Assembly: GCA_964452085.1 (NCBI GenBank)
Contig: CAYVKL010000013.1
Span: forward strand, 1 to 54,648
Length of the DNA: 54,648 bases
Source: Methanobacterium sp964452085
Lineage (GTDB): Archaea > Methanobacteriota > Methanobacteria > Methanobacteriales > Methanobacteriaceae
Reading direction: 5' to 3'
Part shown: in pieces, positions 16,087 to 24,231 of the stretch
How the letters are laid out: every line of letters begins with the position of its first letter
How positions within the stretch are numbered: the first letter of the stretch is position 1
Position numbers and translations under genes: made by a program
Notes under the pieces: model-generated
Database searches by the model: none
What the model was told of the DNA's origin: nothing
The model's input: the letters and a program-made list of their open reading frames with translations, nothing else

Positions 16087-17547
16087 TTAGATTGCTATTA
16101 ATGTCCCTTGAAGTTCTGCTTTCACTGGTTTATTATTTGATAGGTATTTTTGCAATACTTCTACTGCTTTCACTTCTAATTGGTACTTTTTTTTACCATA
16201 GTGAGAAGGAACACCTTGGCTGGTGACATAGGCTGCCTTATACGTTTCATCCATTTTCAGTTTTTTTCCCTTCACAAATAGTTCTTGTATACGTTGTCCT
16301 GCAGGATTTTCTACTTTGAAGTATAGATTAATACCCATGCATCGCTTTAAATATCCTCCCATCTGATTATAAGGATCTCGAGAAAATAAATGCTCCAAAT
16401 TCTCTTCCATCATCATCCAAATTTCTTTCCCAGTCAATTCCACAGTGGAAACTGGTGGGTTTACTGGAATTATGTTATAAAGATCGTTTAGAGTAATTTT
16501 TCCACATGGGATTGGTGCACCATATCTCCAACCATTAGAAAAAGCTATTTGGGCATCTGTTTCTCTTAAGAGACTTTTTAAAAGAAAGTTATCCATGGTA
16601 GATTCCAATACGGTGTTACGATTAAGATTTGTATCAGTATATCCTACTACTTGATTTAATTTATCCTTATAGGGATTTAAAACCTGATTTACAATATCAT
16701 CAGCCTCGGGGTCTGGCGTAATATCTTCAGATACTGTGATAAGTTCGTGCTGAAAATCAACTAGCTTTCCTTTTGACATAGTTAGATCTAGCCGTCCAAT
16801 AAAAGAACCATGGCAACCGGACTGAATTAAGATGGTATTATTCACAAGAGCAGGTTTATAAAGTCGATTGTGAGTATGTGCACTTAATAATACATCTATA
16901 CCATCTACTTCCCTGGCTAACTTCATTTCCTGTGGGAACCCCAAATGTGAGATGACTACAATCATATCTACTTTTTCTTCTTCTCGTAATTTTTTAATGT
17001 GATATGGTAATTCTGTGTTTCCTAAGGTGAAGTATATTCCTTTACTGAAGGATGCTGGCATGACTTTATCCACAATAGTTGCAGCTATTCCTATAATTCC
17101 TATTCTTATTTTTCCAACCTCTTTTATTATCCATGGGTCGAAAAAAAGTTCATTATTTGATTTCTGGTAGCAGTTAATGGCTAGCATGGGGTAATTCAAT
17201 TTTTTGGTTATTTTTTTGAAATGTTCAGGGCCATAGGCAAATTCCCAGTGTGCGGTCATGGCATCGAATTCCAAATAGTTTAAAATGGGTATCAAAGCTT
17301 CCCCTTTGGTTTTCACCGCCACATAAGTCCCGTGAATCGTGTCTCCACAATCAAAAACTAAAGTATTCGGATTCTCCATTTTAACCTTATTAAATATGGT
17401 GGCAATTCTGGCATAACCTCCTGATAACTCATATTTTGCATGATCCCCATCCCAAAACAATTCTTGATGTATATCCAGATAAGCATGACTATCGTTCATT
17501 TGCAGAATAGTTAAATTTTCATCCATCATTATAACCCCATCAATCAT
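16087..17547 (-). CDS. SoxB-like / 5'-nucleotidase-family metallophosphatase
   Basis: A cytosolic-looking protein of ~480 residues with two parts. An N-terminal calcineurin-like metallophosphatase domain carries QMNDSHAYL, DCGDTIHG, AHWEFAYG and SAHTHNRLY; a C-terminal 5'-nucleotidase substrate domain follows from about residue 300 (NGWRYGAPIP, then ITLNDLYNIIPVNPP). In ordinary 5'-nucleotidases the third motif is GNHEFD. Here it is A-H-W-E-F, which together with HTHNRL recalls the SoxB thiosulfohydrolases, although SoxB proteins are periplasmic and this one has no signal peptide. The true start may be one of the ATG codons at 17524-17529, 6-7 codons inside. It hydrolyses a phosphate or sulfonyl ester, but the substrate is not evident. 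Confidence 0.8.
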   Translation of the reverse strand: MIDGVIMMDENLTILQMNDSHAYLDIHQELFWDGDHAKYELSGGYARIATIFNKVKMENPNTLVFDCGDTIHGTYVAVKTKGEALIPILNYLEFDAMTAHWEFAYGPEHFKKITKKLNYPMLAINCYQKSNNELFFDPWIIKEVGKIRIGIIGIAATIVDKVMPASFSKGIYFTLGNTELPYHIKKLREEEKVDMIVVISHLGFPQEMKLAREVDGIDVLLSAHTHNRLYKPALVNNTILIQSGCHGSFIGRLDLTMSKGKLVDFQHELITVSEDITPDPEADDIVNQVLNPYKDKLNQVVGYTDTNLNRNTVLESTMDNFLLKSLLRETDAQIAFSNGWRYGAPIPCGKITLNDLYNIIPVNPPVSTVELTGKEIWMMMEENLEHLFSRDPYNQMGGYLKRCMGINLYFKVENPAGQRIQELFVKGKKLKMDETYKAAYVTSQGVPSHYGKKKYQLEVKAVEVLQKYLSNNKPVKAELQGTLIAI

Positions 17548-17628
17548 ATTGAGCTCAAATCCAATGAATTTTTCCTCTATAATTACATTTAAAAAAACAA
17601 AATTATGGGTTAATTTATGAGAAAGTGT

Positions 17629-17732
17629 CGTTATTTGTAGCTATGACAAAGTAAAATAGTGAATCTGAAAACCGGCTCCGGTGAGATAGCAAAAACATTA
17701 TGAATAATCTTTCTTTTCTTTTTTTAATTAAT
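17629..17732 (+). repeat. Composite: CCGG-leader repeat joined to duplicated gene end
   Basis: 17629-17681 matches 13979-14031 (GTTATTTG.AGCTATGACAA, then AAAACCGGCTCCGG). From 17681 the sequence switches abruptly to the 3' end of the 94-residue gene and its terminator (15951-16002). The junction lies exactly at the G after CCGG, which suggests a recombination point. Confidence 0.7.
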
Positions 17733-17792
17733 GAAGATTTAATAAAAATGATAAATAGATGTTTGTTGATATGTTATTATTAGGTGTTAAAA

Positions 17793-18110
17793 ATGGATGT
17801 TGTTAGTCTTGGTTTGATTTGTGGGTTGGTTTTTGGTCTTTTTTCCAGTTTGATAATGATTCCTATGGAAGTGGAGTCTCGGCGCAAGAAGTATGAAGCC
17901 ATTTCCAGTGCTTTTGTGGATCGCTTTATGATAGGTTTAATTATTCCCAGTGCTACTTTTGGTTTAGATCCTCTTATTAGTGGGTTAATTATCGGAATTG
18001 GGTTAAGTCTTCCATCTGCTATTATAACCCGGGCTTATGCGCCTATAATGGTTGTTGGGGCTGTTGGAGGTTTAATTATTGGTTTTGTAACCAAGTCAGT
18101 TGTAGGTTGA
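17793..18110 (+). CDS. Small glycine-rich membrane protein
   Basis: A 105-residue hydrophobic protein with about four helices (5-25, 46-62, 63-82, 85-103) rich in glycine, and a charged loop (EVESRRKKYEAISSAF). The ATG at 17793 is chosen because TAGGTG lies upstream; the in-frame GTG at 17784 is part of that site. I do not recognise the family. It could be a small archaeal membrane protein of unknown role. Confidence 0.55.
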   Translation: MDVVSLGLICGLVFGLFSSLIMIPMEVESRRKKYEAISSAFVDRFMIGLIIPSATFGLDPLISGLIIGIGLSLPSAIITRAYAPIMVVGAVGGLIIGFVTKSVVG

Positions 18111-18150
18111 TGCCAAATGGATCTTCGTATTAATTGTATTGGGTAATCAT

Positions 18151-18270
18151 ATGAAAGATGAAAATTTGGTCGCTTATTGTGGGCTTTACTGTGAGCCTGA
18201 TATTGACTTAGTATGCAATGAACTAGCTAAGGTGATCGTAACTAAAGTAGAAACTGTCATAGGGAAGTAA
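18151..18270 (+). pseudogene. Truncated DUF3795-like stub
   Basis: A 39-codon frame starts MKDENLVAYCGLYCEPDID, which resembles the N-terminus of DUF3795 proteins (AYCGLYCGDC...). It then loses the second cysteine pair and ends after VETVIGK, so most of the domain is missing. It is probably the remains of a gene after an internal deletion. The frame is open, so translation of a short peptide cannot be excluded. Confidence 0.5.
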
Positions 18271-18312
18271 ATAGGTAAATTAACTATTCATAAGACGGTA
18301 AGGGGTTTGTCC

Positions 18313-18609
18313 ATGTCTGAAGGAATCACTCTGGAAGAGTATAAAAAAGCATATTTTGAAGTCTACAAAGAACAACGTAAAAAAGGCTTTTTTTTACATC
18401 TAAGTATTTATATCTTAGTAAATACCACCTCGGCAATAATTAATTTCGTATTTACTCCAACATTTTTATGGGTTATTTTTCCTATAGTCTTCTGGGGTAT
18501 GGGTGTGGTCTGGAATTATTTAGGTTCTTTGGTGTGGATTGACAGGAAATTACTTGAAACTTCTCTTGAAGCCGATTTTAGGCTTAAAAAAGAGAAGGGA
18601 ATACAATAA
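18313..18609 (+). CDS. 2TM-domain protein
   Basis: A 98-residue protein with a charged N-terminal helix (LEEYKKAYFEVYKEQRKKGF), two membrane helices (about 28-48 and 54-75) and a charged C-terminus. This matches the small 2TM domain family (PF13239). The ATG at 18313 follows AAGGGGTTTGTCC. Such domains often accompany two-component regulators, but no partner is adjacent here. It is followed by integrase tail 8. Confidence 0.65.
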   Translation: MSEGITLEEYKKAYFEVYKEQRKKGFFLHLSIYILVNTTSAIINFVFTPTFLWVIFPIVFWGMGVVWNYLGSLVWIDRKLLETSLEADFRLKKEKGIQ

Positions 18610-18699
18610 TAAACCTTTAGGCTAATTAAAAAATTATATAGGGATTTCAGATTAGATTTTTATTTATGAATGAGCGGATAAATCCCGGAAAGCGACGAG

Positions 18700-18993
18700 C
18701 CATATGATGAGAAGTTCTTCAATACCCAGTTAATACACGCAGGTATGCCTGAGGAAATACGTGAACATCTAATGGGTCACAAGTATCATGACCTCGTACG
18801 CAGAGCATATTACCTACCTGGCCCTGAGAACCTGAAAAAAGTCTATATCAAGTACATGGAACACGTGACAATATCCGAAAAACTACCAATAACCATGGAA
18901 GAATTCCGAGAACTCAAAACAGAAAACAATCGTCTATGTGATATGGTCTCTGACTTGAAAAATGAGATAAAAGAGTTGAAAGGTGAAGTTTAA
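18700..18993 (+). pseudogene. Integrase 3'-end remnant (tail 8, type B, frame intact from KFFNTQ)
   Basis: It is the best-preserved type B tail: KFFNTQLIHAGMPEEIREHL, MGHKYHDLVRRAYYL with the tyrosine in frame, then YMEHVTISEKLPITMEEFRE and NEIKELKGEV with a stop. An ATG at 18745 would give an 82-residue product, but no ribosome-binding site is seen. A T-run terminator and GATTGAGAACATTAATAAAT follow, similar to the sequence after tail 5. Confidence 0.85.
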
Positions 18994-19059
18994 GAGGATT
19001 TTTTTGATTGAGAACATTAATAAATTAAGTTTTTATATTATTATAATCAATTTATCCTC

Positions 19060-19998
19060 ATGATCAATCAGAATACTGTATTTATTTTAGGGGCAGGGGC
19101 AAGTAAGCCATATGGATATCCAACAGGAATTGAATTGAGAGATGTGATTATAAAGAATTTAGATGGTATGATTCAATCAGGATCCGGATGGATTAATGAG
19201 TTAGGATATTCACTTTCGTTAGTTTCTGAGTTTAATTCAAAATTTAATATATCTCGAAAGTTTTCTATTGATTCTTTTTTGTCGCATCAAAAAGATGAAT
19301 TTGTGGAAATTGGTAAAATTGCTATTGTAGATGCAATTTCGCAATGTGAATCTCATATAAAACTTATTAAGCCCGAAAATGATGATTGGAATGCTTATTT
19401 GATTAATAATTTATATAATTGTTCTTTTGATGAAGTTCACGAAAATAACGTAAGTTTTATTACATTTAATTATGATCGGTCTTTAGAAACGGCTTTATTT
19501 ACTTCTCTATTGGCTTCTTATGAAGATAAAGATGATTATGAGTTATGTTCTTCTAAATTAAGAGAAATACCTATAGTTCATATGTATGGTAGGATGGATG
19601 AGCTCCCATGGGAAACAAAAGATGGAAGAGATTATGGGGAGTCCTGTGACAGTCATGAATTGAAAAATGTAAGTGAGAAAATCAATTTAATTCAAGAAGC
19701 AAGAAGTTTGGGAATTCCCAAAGAAGCTAATGAACTTATAGAAGAAGCATCATCTGTTTATTTTTTGGGCATGGACTTACGTAATAGAGAAAATTTAGAA
19801 TTGTTTAACAAATCTAGTTTAGAAAATAAAAAGATATTTGCTACGACATATGGTTTAAAAGAAGCGGAGATAATTCAAATTAAAAATTATTTCAAAAAGT
19901 TTGGTGCAGAAATAACTACTGGAAGCCCTGTAATGATGACATTAGAGTCAATTCGAAATAACGCACCATTACAGCAATTAGATTCTTTTTATATTTAG
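19060..19998 (+). CDS. SIR2-like domain protein, candidate NAD-dependent defence effector
   Basis: A 312-residue protein with the SIR2-like signature of prokaryotic immune proteins: the nucleotide-binding GAGASKPYGYPTG at residues 11-23, FITFNYDRSLE at about 133-143, and HMYGRMDEL near 175, where the histidine is the likely catalytic base. Proteins of this kind (as in Thoeris ThsA, DSR or Avs effectors) hydrolyse NAD to stop infection; here that is inferred from motifs. No clear ribosome-binding site precedes the ATG. It starts 66 bases after integrase tail 8. A convergent 123-residue gene overlaps its stop by four bases and may be its partner or antagonist. Confidence 0.8.
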   Translation: MINQNTVFILGAGASKPYGYPTGIELRDVIIKNLDGMIQSGSGWINELGYSLSLVSEFNSKFNISRKFSIDSFLSHQKDEFVEIGKIAIVDAISQCESHIKLIKPENDDWNAYLINNLYNCSFDEVHENNVSFITFNYDRSLETALFTSLLASYEDKDDYELCSSKLREIPIVHMYGRMDELPWETKDGRDYGESCDSHELKNVSEKINLIQEARSLGIPKEANELIEEASSVYFLGMDLRNRENLELFNKSSLENKKIFATTYGLKEAEIIQIKNYFKKFGAEITTGSPVMMTLESIRNNAPLQQLDSFYI

Positions 19999-20366
19999 TC
20001 ATGCCGTTTATATTTGTCTAAAAATTCCACAAACTTCTTTTCTTCCCCTTTAGTTATTTTTATTTTAGTTATCAATAATTGAAGGCTATTTTGGTGAATT
20101 AATGCCTCTACTTTTTCCCCATTTTTGTATTTGCCCCCGATCAGAATCATTGACATATTTTTGCAACCCATAGATTCAACATGAATTTGATTTCCATCGT
20201 TTAAAGGTACGCTGATTTCTAATATTTCATCTTCTTTGAGTTCTTTTTCCATTTCTTCTAATGTTTCTTGTATTCTATCAAAATATTTACAAGCAGAAAT
20301 AATTAAATTAGGATTTTCTGGTGATTTAGGGAGAATTGGTTTTATATCCGGTATGTAAGGTTGCAT
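19995..20366 (-). CDS. Hypothetical protein, convergent with the SIR2-like gene
   Basis: A 123-residue soluble protein with an acidic helical segment (RIQETLEEMEKELKEDEILE) followed by a strand-rich part (ISVPLNDGNQIHVESMGC, MSMILIGGKYKNGEKV) and a basic end. No family was recognised and no catalytic motif is apparent. Its stop codon overlaps that of the SIR2-like gene by four bases, so the two form a compact pair. A role as an inhibitor or sensor for the SIR2 protein is possible but unproven. Confidence 0.55.
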   Translation of the reverse strand: MQPYIPDIKPILPKSPENPNLIISACKYFDRIQETLEEMEKELKEDEILEISVPLNDGNQIHVESMGCKNMSMILIGGKYKNGEKVEALIHQNSLQLLITKIKITKGEEKKFVEFLDKYKRHD

Positions 20367-20429
20367 AATTAATAATAGAATATTATTTTTAATTAATTCT
20401 TTCGGTATCCAAAATTTTCAATGAACATC

Positions 20430-20672
20430 TAAAATCCAAAACTCCTTCTCCCAATTTCATTACTCCAAAAGAAAAATAAATAAAACTTATCCCACCCATA
20501 ACAATTTCTTAATTCTCCAACAAAATCCATGTTGGTATCATGGGGGTCTTATTCTTTTTTGATTATTTTCCTTGGGAAAGACCAATAAACACGCCGTAAT
20601 ACCCCCAATCTTTATATAATCATAAGTGACAAATAATGATAATTATTTAAACCGGCTCCGGCGTTCTTATGG
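20430..20672 (+). repeat. Dispersed ~220-bp intergenic repeat, copy D, with CCGG leader
   Basis: Subtype of A and B in its middle (CCATGTTGGTATCATGGGGG). The right end is CACGCCGTAATACCCCC, a TATA box in CTTTATATAATCATAAG at 20609-20625, and CCGGCTCCGG at 20652-20661. It drives rightwards into a decayed membrane-protein gene. Confidence 0.85.
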
Positions 20673-20689
20673 TAATAAAGGAGTATATT

Positions 20690-20990
20690 ATGCGTATTTC
20701 AAAAAAAATAACTAAAATTTTCTCTGTTATAAATTATGCATATTAACAAAAAATTGAGTTATATCTTCTTTATTTAGTTTTAGTCATCATATTAATGCTT
20801 ATTTTCTATAATATTGGGTAATGATTAATAATCCGTCAGCATCTCAATTAATTAACCAGAAATATTATTTTTTAATGATCTTTATTTTACTATTTGGATG
20901 GAGTCGTCTTTGCATTTGAATCATGGGATGCATTTTACTATGCATTCCTGACCTAAGTCCTCAGCTTCATAATCTTTCTACGGTTAATAA
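20690..20990 (+). pseudogene. Decayed two-TM ion-channel-like gene
   Basis: After AAAGGAG, an ATG opens MRISKKITKIFSVINYAY and a stop. Frames then continue with LYLLYLVLVIILMLIFYNIG (a membrane helix), a second helix with FLMIFILLF, and GVVFAFESWDAFYYAFLT. That last piece resembles the pore helix of two-TM potassium channels. Several frameshifts and stops separate the pieces and the selectivity filter is lost. I infer a dead potassium-channel-like gene under the promoter of repeat D. No intact gene lies in this stretch. Confidence 0.4.
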
Positions 20991-21022
20991 TATATTCATG
21001 CTAAGGGCTTAGTGCTATTTTT

Positions 21023-21400
21023 TCATGAACATGAACTGGAAACTCCAATGGTTCTGTATCCATCAAGCTTCTCTTTTAAAACAGCAGCCGCGTTATGTTC
21101 AGGATTATGAGTAGAATATAAAAATGTAACAGTCCCTTTCTCTTTTTCGGTGTCTCTAATAATTTTTATTAGAGTTTTTTTCTTTTTAAGTTCTTCACGA
21201 TATTTCTCTTTGAATTCATCAAAGCGTGCAGGGTCATCTTCAGCCCATTCATCAATATCTTTAGTTGGTGCAATTTCTTTTAACCATAAATTCACTTTAG
21301 ATTCTTCTTTTGATAATCTTTCAGGCCAATATTTATCTATTAAGAGTCGGTATCCATCTTCTTCTTCTGGGGGTTCATATATTTGTTTGATTTTTAACAT
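21023..21400 (-). CDS. DUF488-family protein
   Basis: A 125-residue protein of the DUF488/YeaO type. It shows the typical start 'IKQIYEPPEEEDGYRLLIDK', YWPERLSKEE, 'DPARFDEFKEKYREEL' and a last strand 'VTFLYSTHNPEHNAAAVLK'. The family is small, soluble and uncharacterised. The start ATG at 21400 is preceded by GATAGGT. A short C-terminal extension (IGVSSSCS) follows the domain. No operon partner is near. Confidence 0.8.
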   Translation of the reverse strand: MLKIKQIYEPPEEEDGYRLLIDKYWPERLSKEESKVNLWLKEIAPTKDIDEWAEDDPARFDEFKEKYREELKKKKTLIKIIRDTEKEKGTVTFLYSTHNPEHNAAAVLKEKLDGYRTIGVSSSCS

Positions 21401-21616
21401 ACCTATCGCCTTATTAATTTATCATGATAAAACATGATAATTAATTTAACATTATTAAACTTGACATATAAAATTAACTCTAATTTACTCATTTCATTGA
21501 GTCAGAACAATTTCGAATAAATTAATGTTAAAATGAATGTATATTATTTCTATTCAAAATTAGGGAGGTTTTAAAATGATTAATTTTGCCCAAGTATCTC
21601 AAATACAGTTTATAAT

Positions 21617-22036
21617 TTATTTTTTAGCATCATCCATAGCTTTTAAGAATACGTTCCGACAGCATTTACCTAATGGGTTTTCAGTCTGACACTTCCCCGT
21701 TATATTTTTGTCTGTATACTCTTGAACATCATCTATTGTCTTGCAACCATCTTTCACAGCATTGAATATCTCTTCTTCAGTTAAATTTGAACAATAACAT
21801 ATTGGAACCTGAGGGTTCCGTTCTTTATACCAGATCATGACTCGTGCATCGTTTTTTGAGAACTTTTTATTGTTCGAGAAATATGTTATTTCACATTTAT
21901 TCCCGCTACAAATGTACCATTCATCATCTTCATTTATTTCTGCTTTTAAATTATCTTTCAGCATACTTCTAACGGTAATTGGTTCAACTTCTATGCCTAA
22001 ACTCCCACAAACTGGGCAAACCTCAATAATTTTCAC
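21617..22036 (-). CDS. CopZ-like zinc / [2Fe-2S] protein
   Basis: A 139-residue protein with two cysteine-rich parts. The first (residues 1-75) has CPVCG, CSGNKCEITYF and several strands, like the zinc- and iron-sulfur-binding N-terminal domain of archaeal CopZ. The second (about 85-130) has CYCSNLTEEEIFNAVKDGC and GKCCRNVF, a BFD-like [2Fe-2S] pattern. The C-terminal copper-binding HMA domain of full CopZ is absent. GTG at 22034-22036 is preferred as start because GGAGG lies seven bases upstream. It may reduce or deliver metal ions; no copper ATPase is adjacent. Confidence 0.7.
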   Translation of the reverse strand: MKIIEVCPVCGSLGIEVEPITVRSMLKDNLKAEINEDDEWYICSGNKCEITYFSNNKKFSKNDARVMIWYKERNPQVPICYCSNLTEEEIFNAVKDGCKTIDDVQEYTDKNITGKCQTENPLGKCCRNVFLKAMDDAKK

Positions 22037-22136
22037 CAATAAACCTCCATCTAATAATAAAACCATCTGATACGTATATTTTAAAAATAAACATCAGAGG
22101 CACTTTTTTTTAACTGTATTTTGGTTCATTTTAATG

Positions 22137-24218
22137 CTAATTGTATTTTATTTCTTGGAATTTTATTTTGAAAATTGTACCTGGGCTTTTAATAACTTCT
22201 ATCTTACCATCAATTTGATTTGTTAAACTTTTTACCAATTCTAAACCTAATGAATTAGTATTTTTATAGTCAAAATCTTTTGGAAGGCCTATCCCGTTAT
22301 CTTTAACGATTAAATTTAAAAATTTATTATCTGAATTGAAGTCAACAATTATTTCTCCTTTAGAGTCATTAGGAAATGCATATTTCATTGAATTAGAAAC
22401 TAGTTCATTGACTATCAATCCCAGTGGAATCGCGGTGTTAATATCTATTTTAATATTTTCAACATTAATAGTGAGTTTAATAAGGTTTGGATCAATAATA
22501 TAAGTACGGAAGAGGTCTGTGGCAAGGGTACGGATATAATCTCCGAAATCTATCTTTTTAAGATCACTTGACTGGTATAATCTTTCATGAATTAATGCCA
22601 TGGACTTGGCACGATTTTGACTTTCTTTAAAAATATCAAGAGCATCAGGATCAGTAATATATCTAGATTGTAAACTCAAAAGGCTGCTGATAACAATTAG
22701 ATTATTTTTCACTCTGTGGTGGATTTCTTTCAATAAGAGTTCTTTATCTTCTAAGGCAATATTCAGTGAGGTTTCAGCACGCTTACGCATAATTGATTCC
22801 GAAATGGCAATGGATAACTTCTCCAGAATTTCTTGGTCTTCGATGTTATATCCATCTTCTTTGTTTGCCAGACCAATAGAGCCAATAACTGCACCACCTT
22901 GTCTTAATGGTACTCCTAAAAATGATTTAATTTTAGGATGTCCGGGGGGTGTACCGACACTATCTTCATGATTAGAAGGGTCATTTGTAAGAACAGCAAC
23001 ATTATCCTTTGTTGCTTTACCATAAATGCCATGTTCTTCCATATCCTTAATCATAACCACTGCATCATCTTTTCCCATCAAACATTCATTCCAACCAGGA
23101 TCGCTAATGGATAATGTATCGAGTTTGCCTTTTTGATTTAATTCAAGAATAAAACCAAATTCACTGCTAGTTATTTCTTCACATACTTCCAGTGATTTCT
23201 TGGCGATTTCATCCTCAGTTTCAGAAGTTATAACTTTCTGGAATATCTCATTTATCCCTTCAAGTGTTTTATTATGTATTTTTATCTGTTTGTCGCGTGA
23301 TTGCCGCTCACTTATATCATGTGCTAATGCAATAAAATGTGGTTTAGATTTGTTACTAATTTTTTTAGCAATTGAGAGTTCAAAAATTTTTTTCCCACTG
23401 GGTAAAGGCAACTCGTAAGTCATACCATGGTGGTTCCCTTTCTCTGATGCTTCTTTCAAGGCTGCCATGATTTTAGCTGCTGCTTCAGGAGGTAATACAT
23501 CAGAAACGGTTTTTCCTAAAAACTCTTCAGGAGAAACGTAAAGTTTCTCTGAGATGGGGGCATTGTAATCATAAAACCGCCCTTCTTCATCTACTTCAAA
23601 CATTAGGTCCGGTATTGCCTCTATTGTTGCCTTCAATCGGTTATTGAATTCTCCGATTTCTTTTTCTGCCTTCTTACGATCATTAATGTCCGTAATTATC
23701 ATTCCAAATTCTTTAAATTCACCTTTTTCATCTAAAACAGCAATGGTGTCTAAAGAAACAAAAAGTGGACTTTGATCAGGACGTAACAATTCAATTTCGC
23801 ATTCATTTTTTAAGAGTGTTTTTTTAACTTCCTGGCAGTGTTCATTAAAGATTTTTTTGTAAGGTGGTGCAATGAAACGTGTGAATGCACTGTTAATTAG
23901 TCTGTTCCGTGTTGTTCCTAAAATTTCACTGCATTTGAGATTTAATCTTGTTATTAGCCCCTTTTCATTAATGGTTAAGTAGCTCAATGGGGCGAAATCG
24001 TAGAGTAAATAATACTCCCTTTGGGACTTTTCCAGAGTAATTTGGGACTCGATGAGGTTTTCATTCTGCATTTCCAGTTCAATCTGGTGAACTTCCAACT
24101 CATGGATTAGTTCATCCATTTCAAGAGCGCGTTTCTTTGAAGGACCCTTTTCGGCTAATACTTTTTCTGCCTTACTTCGAAGGTCTTTAAACTTTTCCCC
24201 GTATTTATTATCCCCCAT
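22137..24218 (-). CDS. PAS-PAS-GAF sensor histidine kinase (HisKA_2 type)
   Basis: A soluble sensor kinase of 693 residues. In order: a coiled coil (HELEVHQIELEMQNENLIES), PAS 1 (~75-190), PAS 2 (~200-310), a GAF domain (~325-480) and the HisKA_2 phosphoacceptor region with LLKEIHHRVKNNLIVISSLL. An HATPase domain follows with N-box NELVSNSMKYAFP and G1 DNGIGLP. No membrane helix is present, so it senses a cytosolic signal. The ATG at 24216-24218 follows GGAG and lies 13 bases after the stop of the larger kinase gene, so both are probably one operon. Confidence 0.9.
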   Translation of the reverse strand: MGDNKYGEKFKDLRSKAEKVLAEKGPSKKRALEMDELIHELEVHQIELEMQNENLIESQITLEKSQREYYLLYDFAPLSYLTINEKGLITRLNLKCSEILGTTRNRLINSAFTRFIAPPYKKIFNEHCQEVKKTLLKNECEIELLRPDQSPLFVSLDTIAVLDEKGEFKEFGMIITDINDRKKAEKEIGEFNNRLKATIEAIPDLMFEVDEEGRFYDYNAPISEKLYVSPEEFLGKTVSDVLPPEAAAKIMAALKEASEKGNHHGMTYELPLPSGKKIFELSIAKKISNKSKPHFIALAHDISERQSRDKQIKIHNKTLEGINEIFQKVITSETEDEIAKKSLEVCEEITSSEFGFILELNQKGKLDTLSISDPGWNECLMGKDDAVVMIKDMEEHGIYGKATKDNVAVLTNDPSNHEDSVGTPPGHPKIKSFLGVPLRQGGAVIGSIGLANKEDGYNIEDQEILEKLSIAISESIMRKRAETSLNIALEDKELLLKEIHHRVKNNLIVISSLLSLQSRYITDPDALDIFKESQNRAKSMALIHERLYQSSDLKKIDFGDYIRTLATDLFRTYIIDPNLIKLTINVENIKIDINTAIPLGLIVNELVSNSMKYAFPNDSKGEIIVDFNSDNKFLNLIVKDNGIGLPKDFDYKNTNSLGLELVKSLTNQIDGKIEVIKSPGTIFKIKFQEIKYN

Positions 24219-24231
24219 TATATAAACTCCA

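Noticed and set aside
18250..18266. About 16 bases (AAACTGTCATAGGGA) shared with 46650-46670
   Set aside because: A short match in coding sequence of two unrelated genes with no extended similarity; not enough to call an attachment site.
18745..18993. 82-codon open frame as a possible small DNA-binding protein
   Set aside because: It is the frame-intact end of an integrase gene without a start signal; kept as a remnant, not as a gene.
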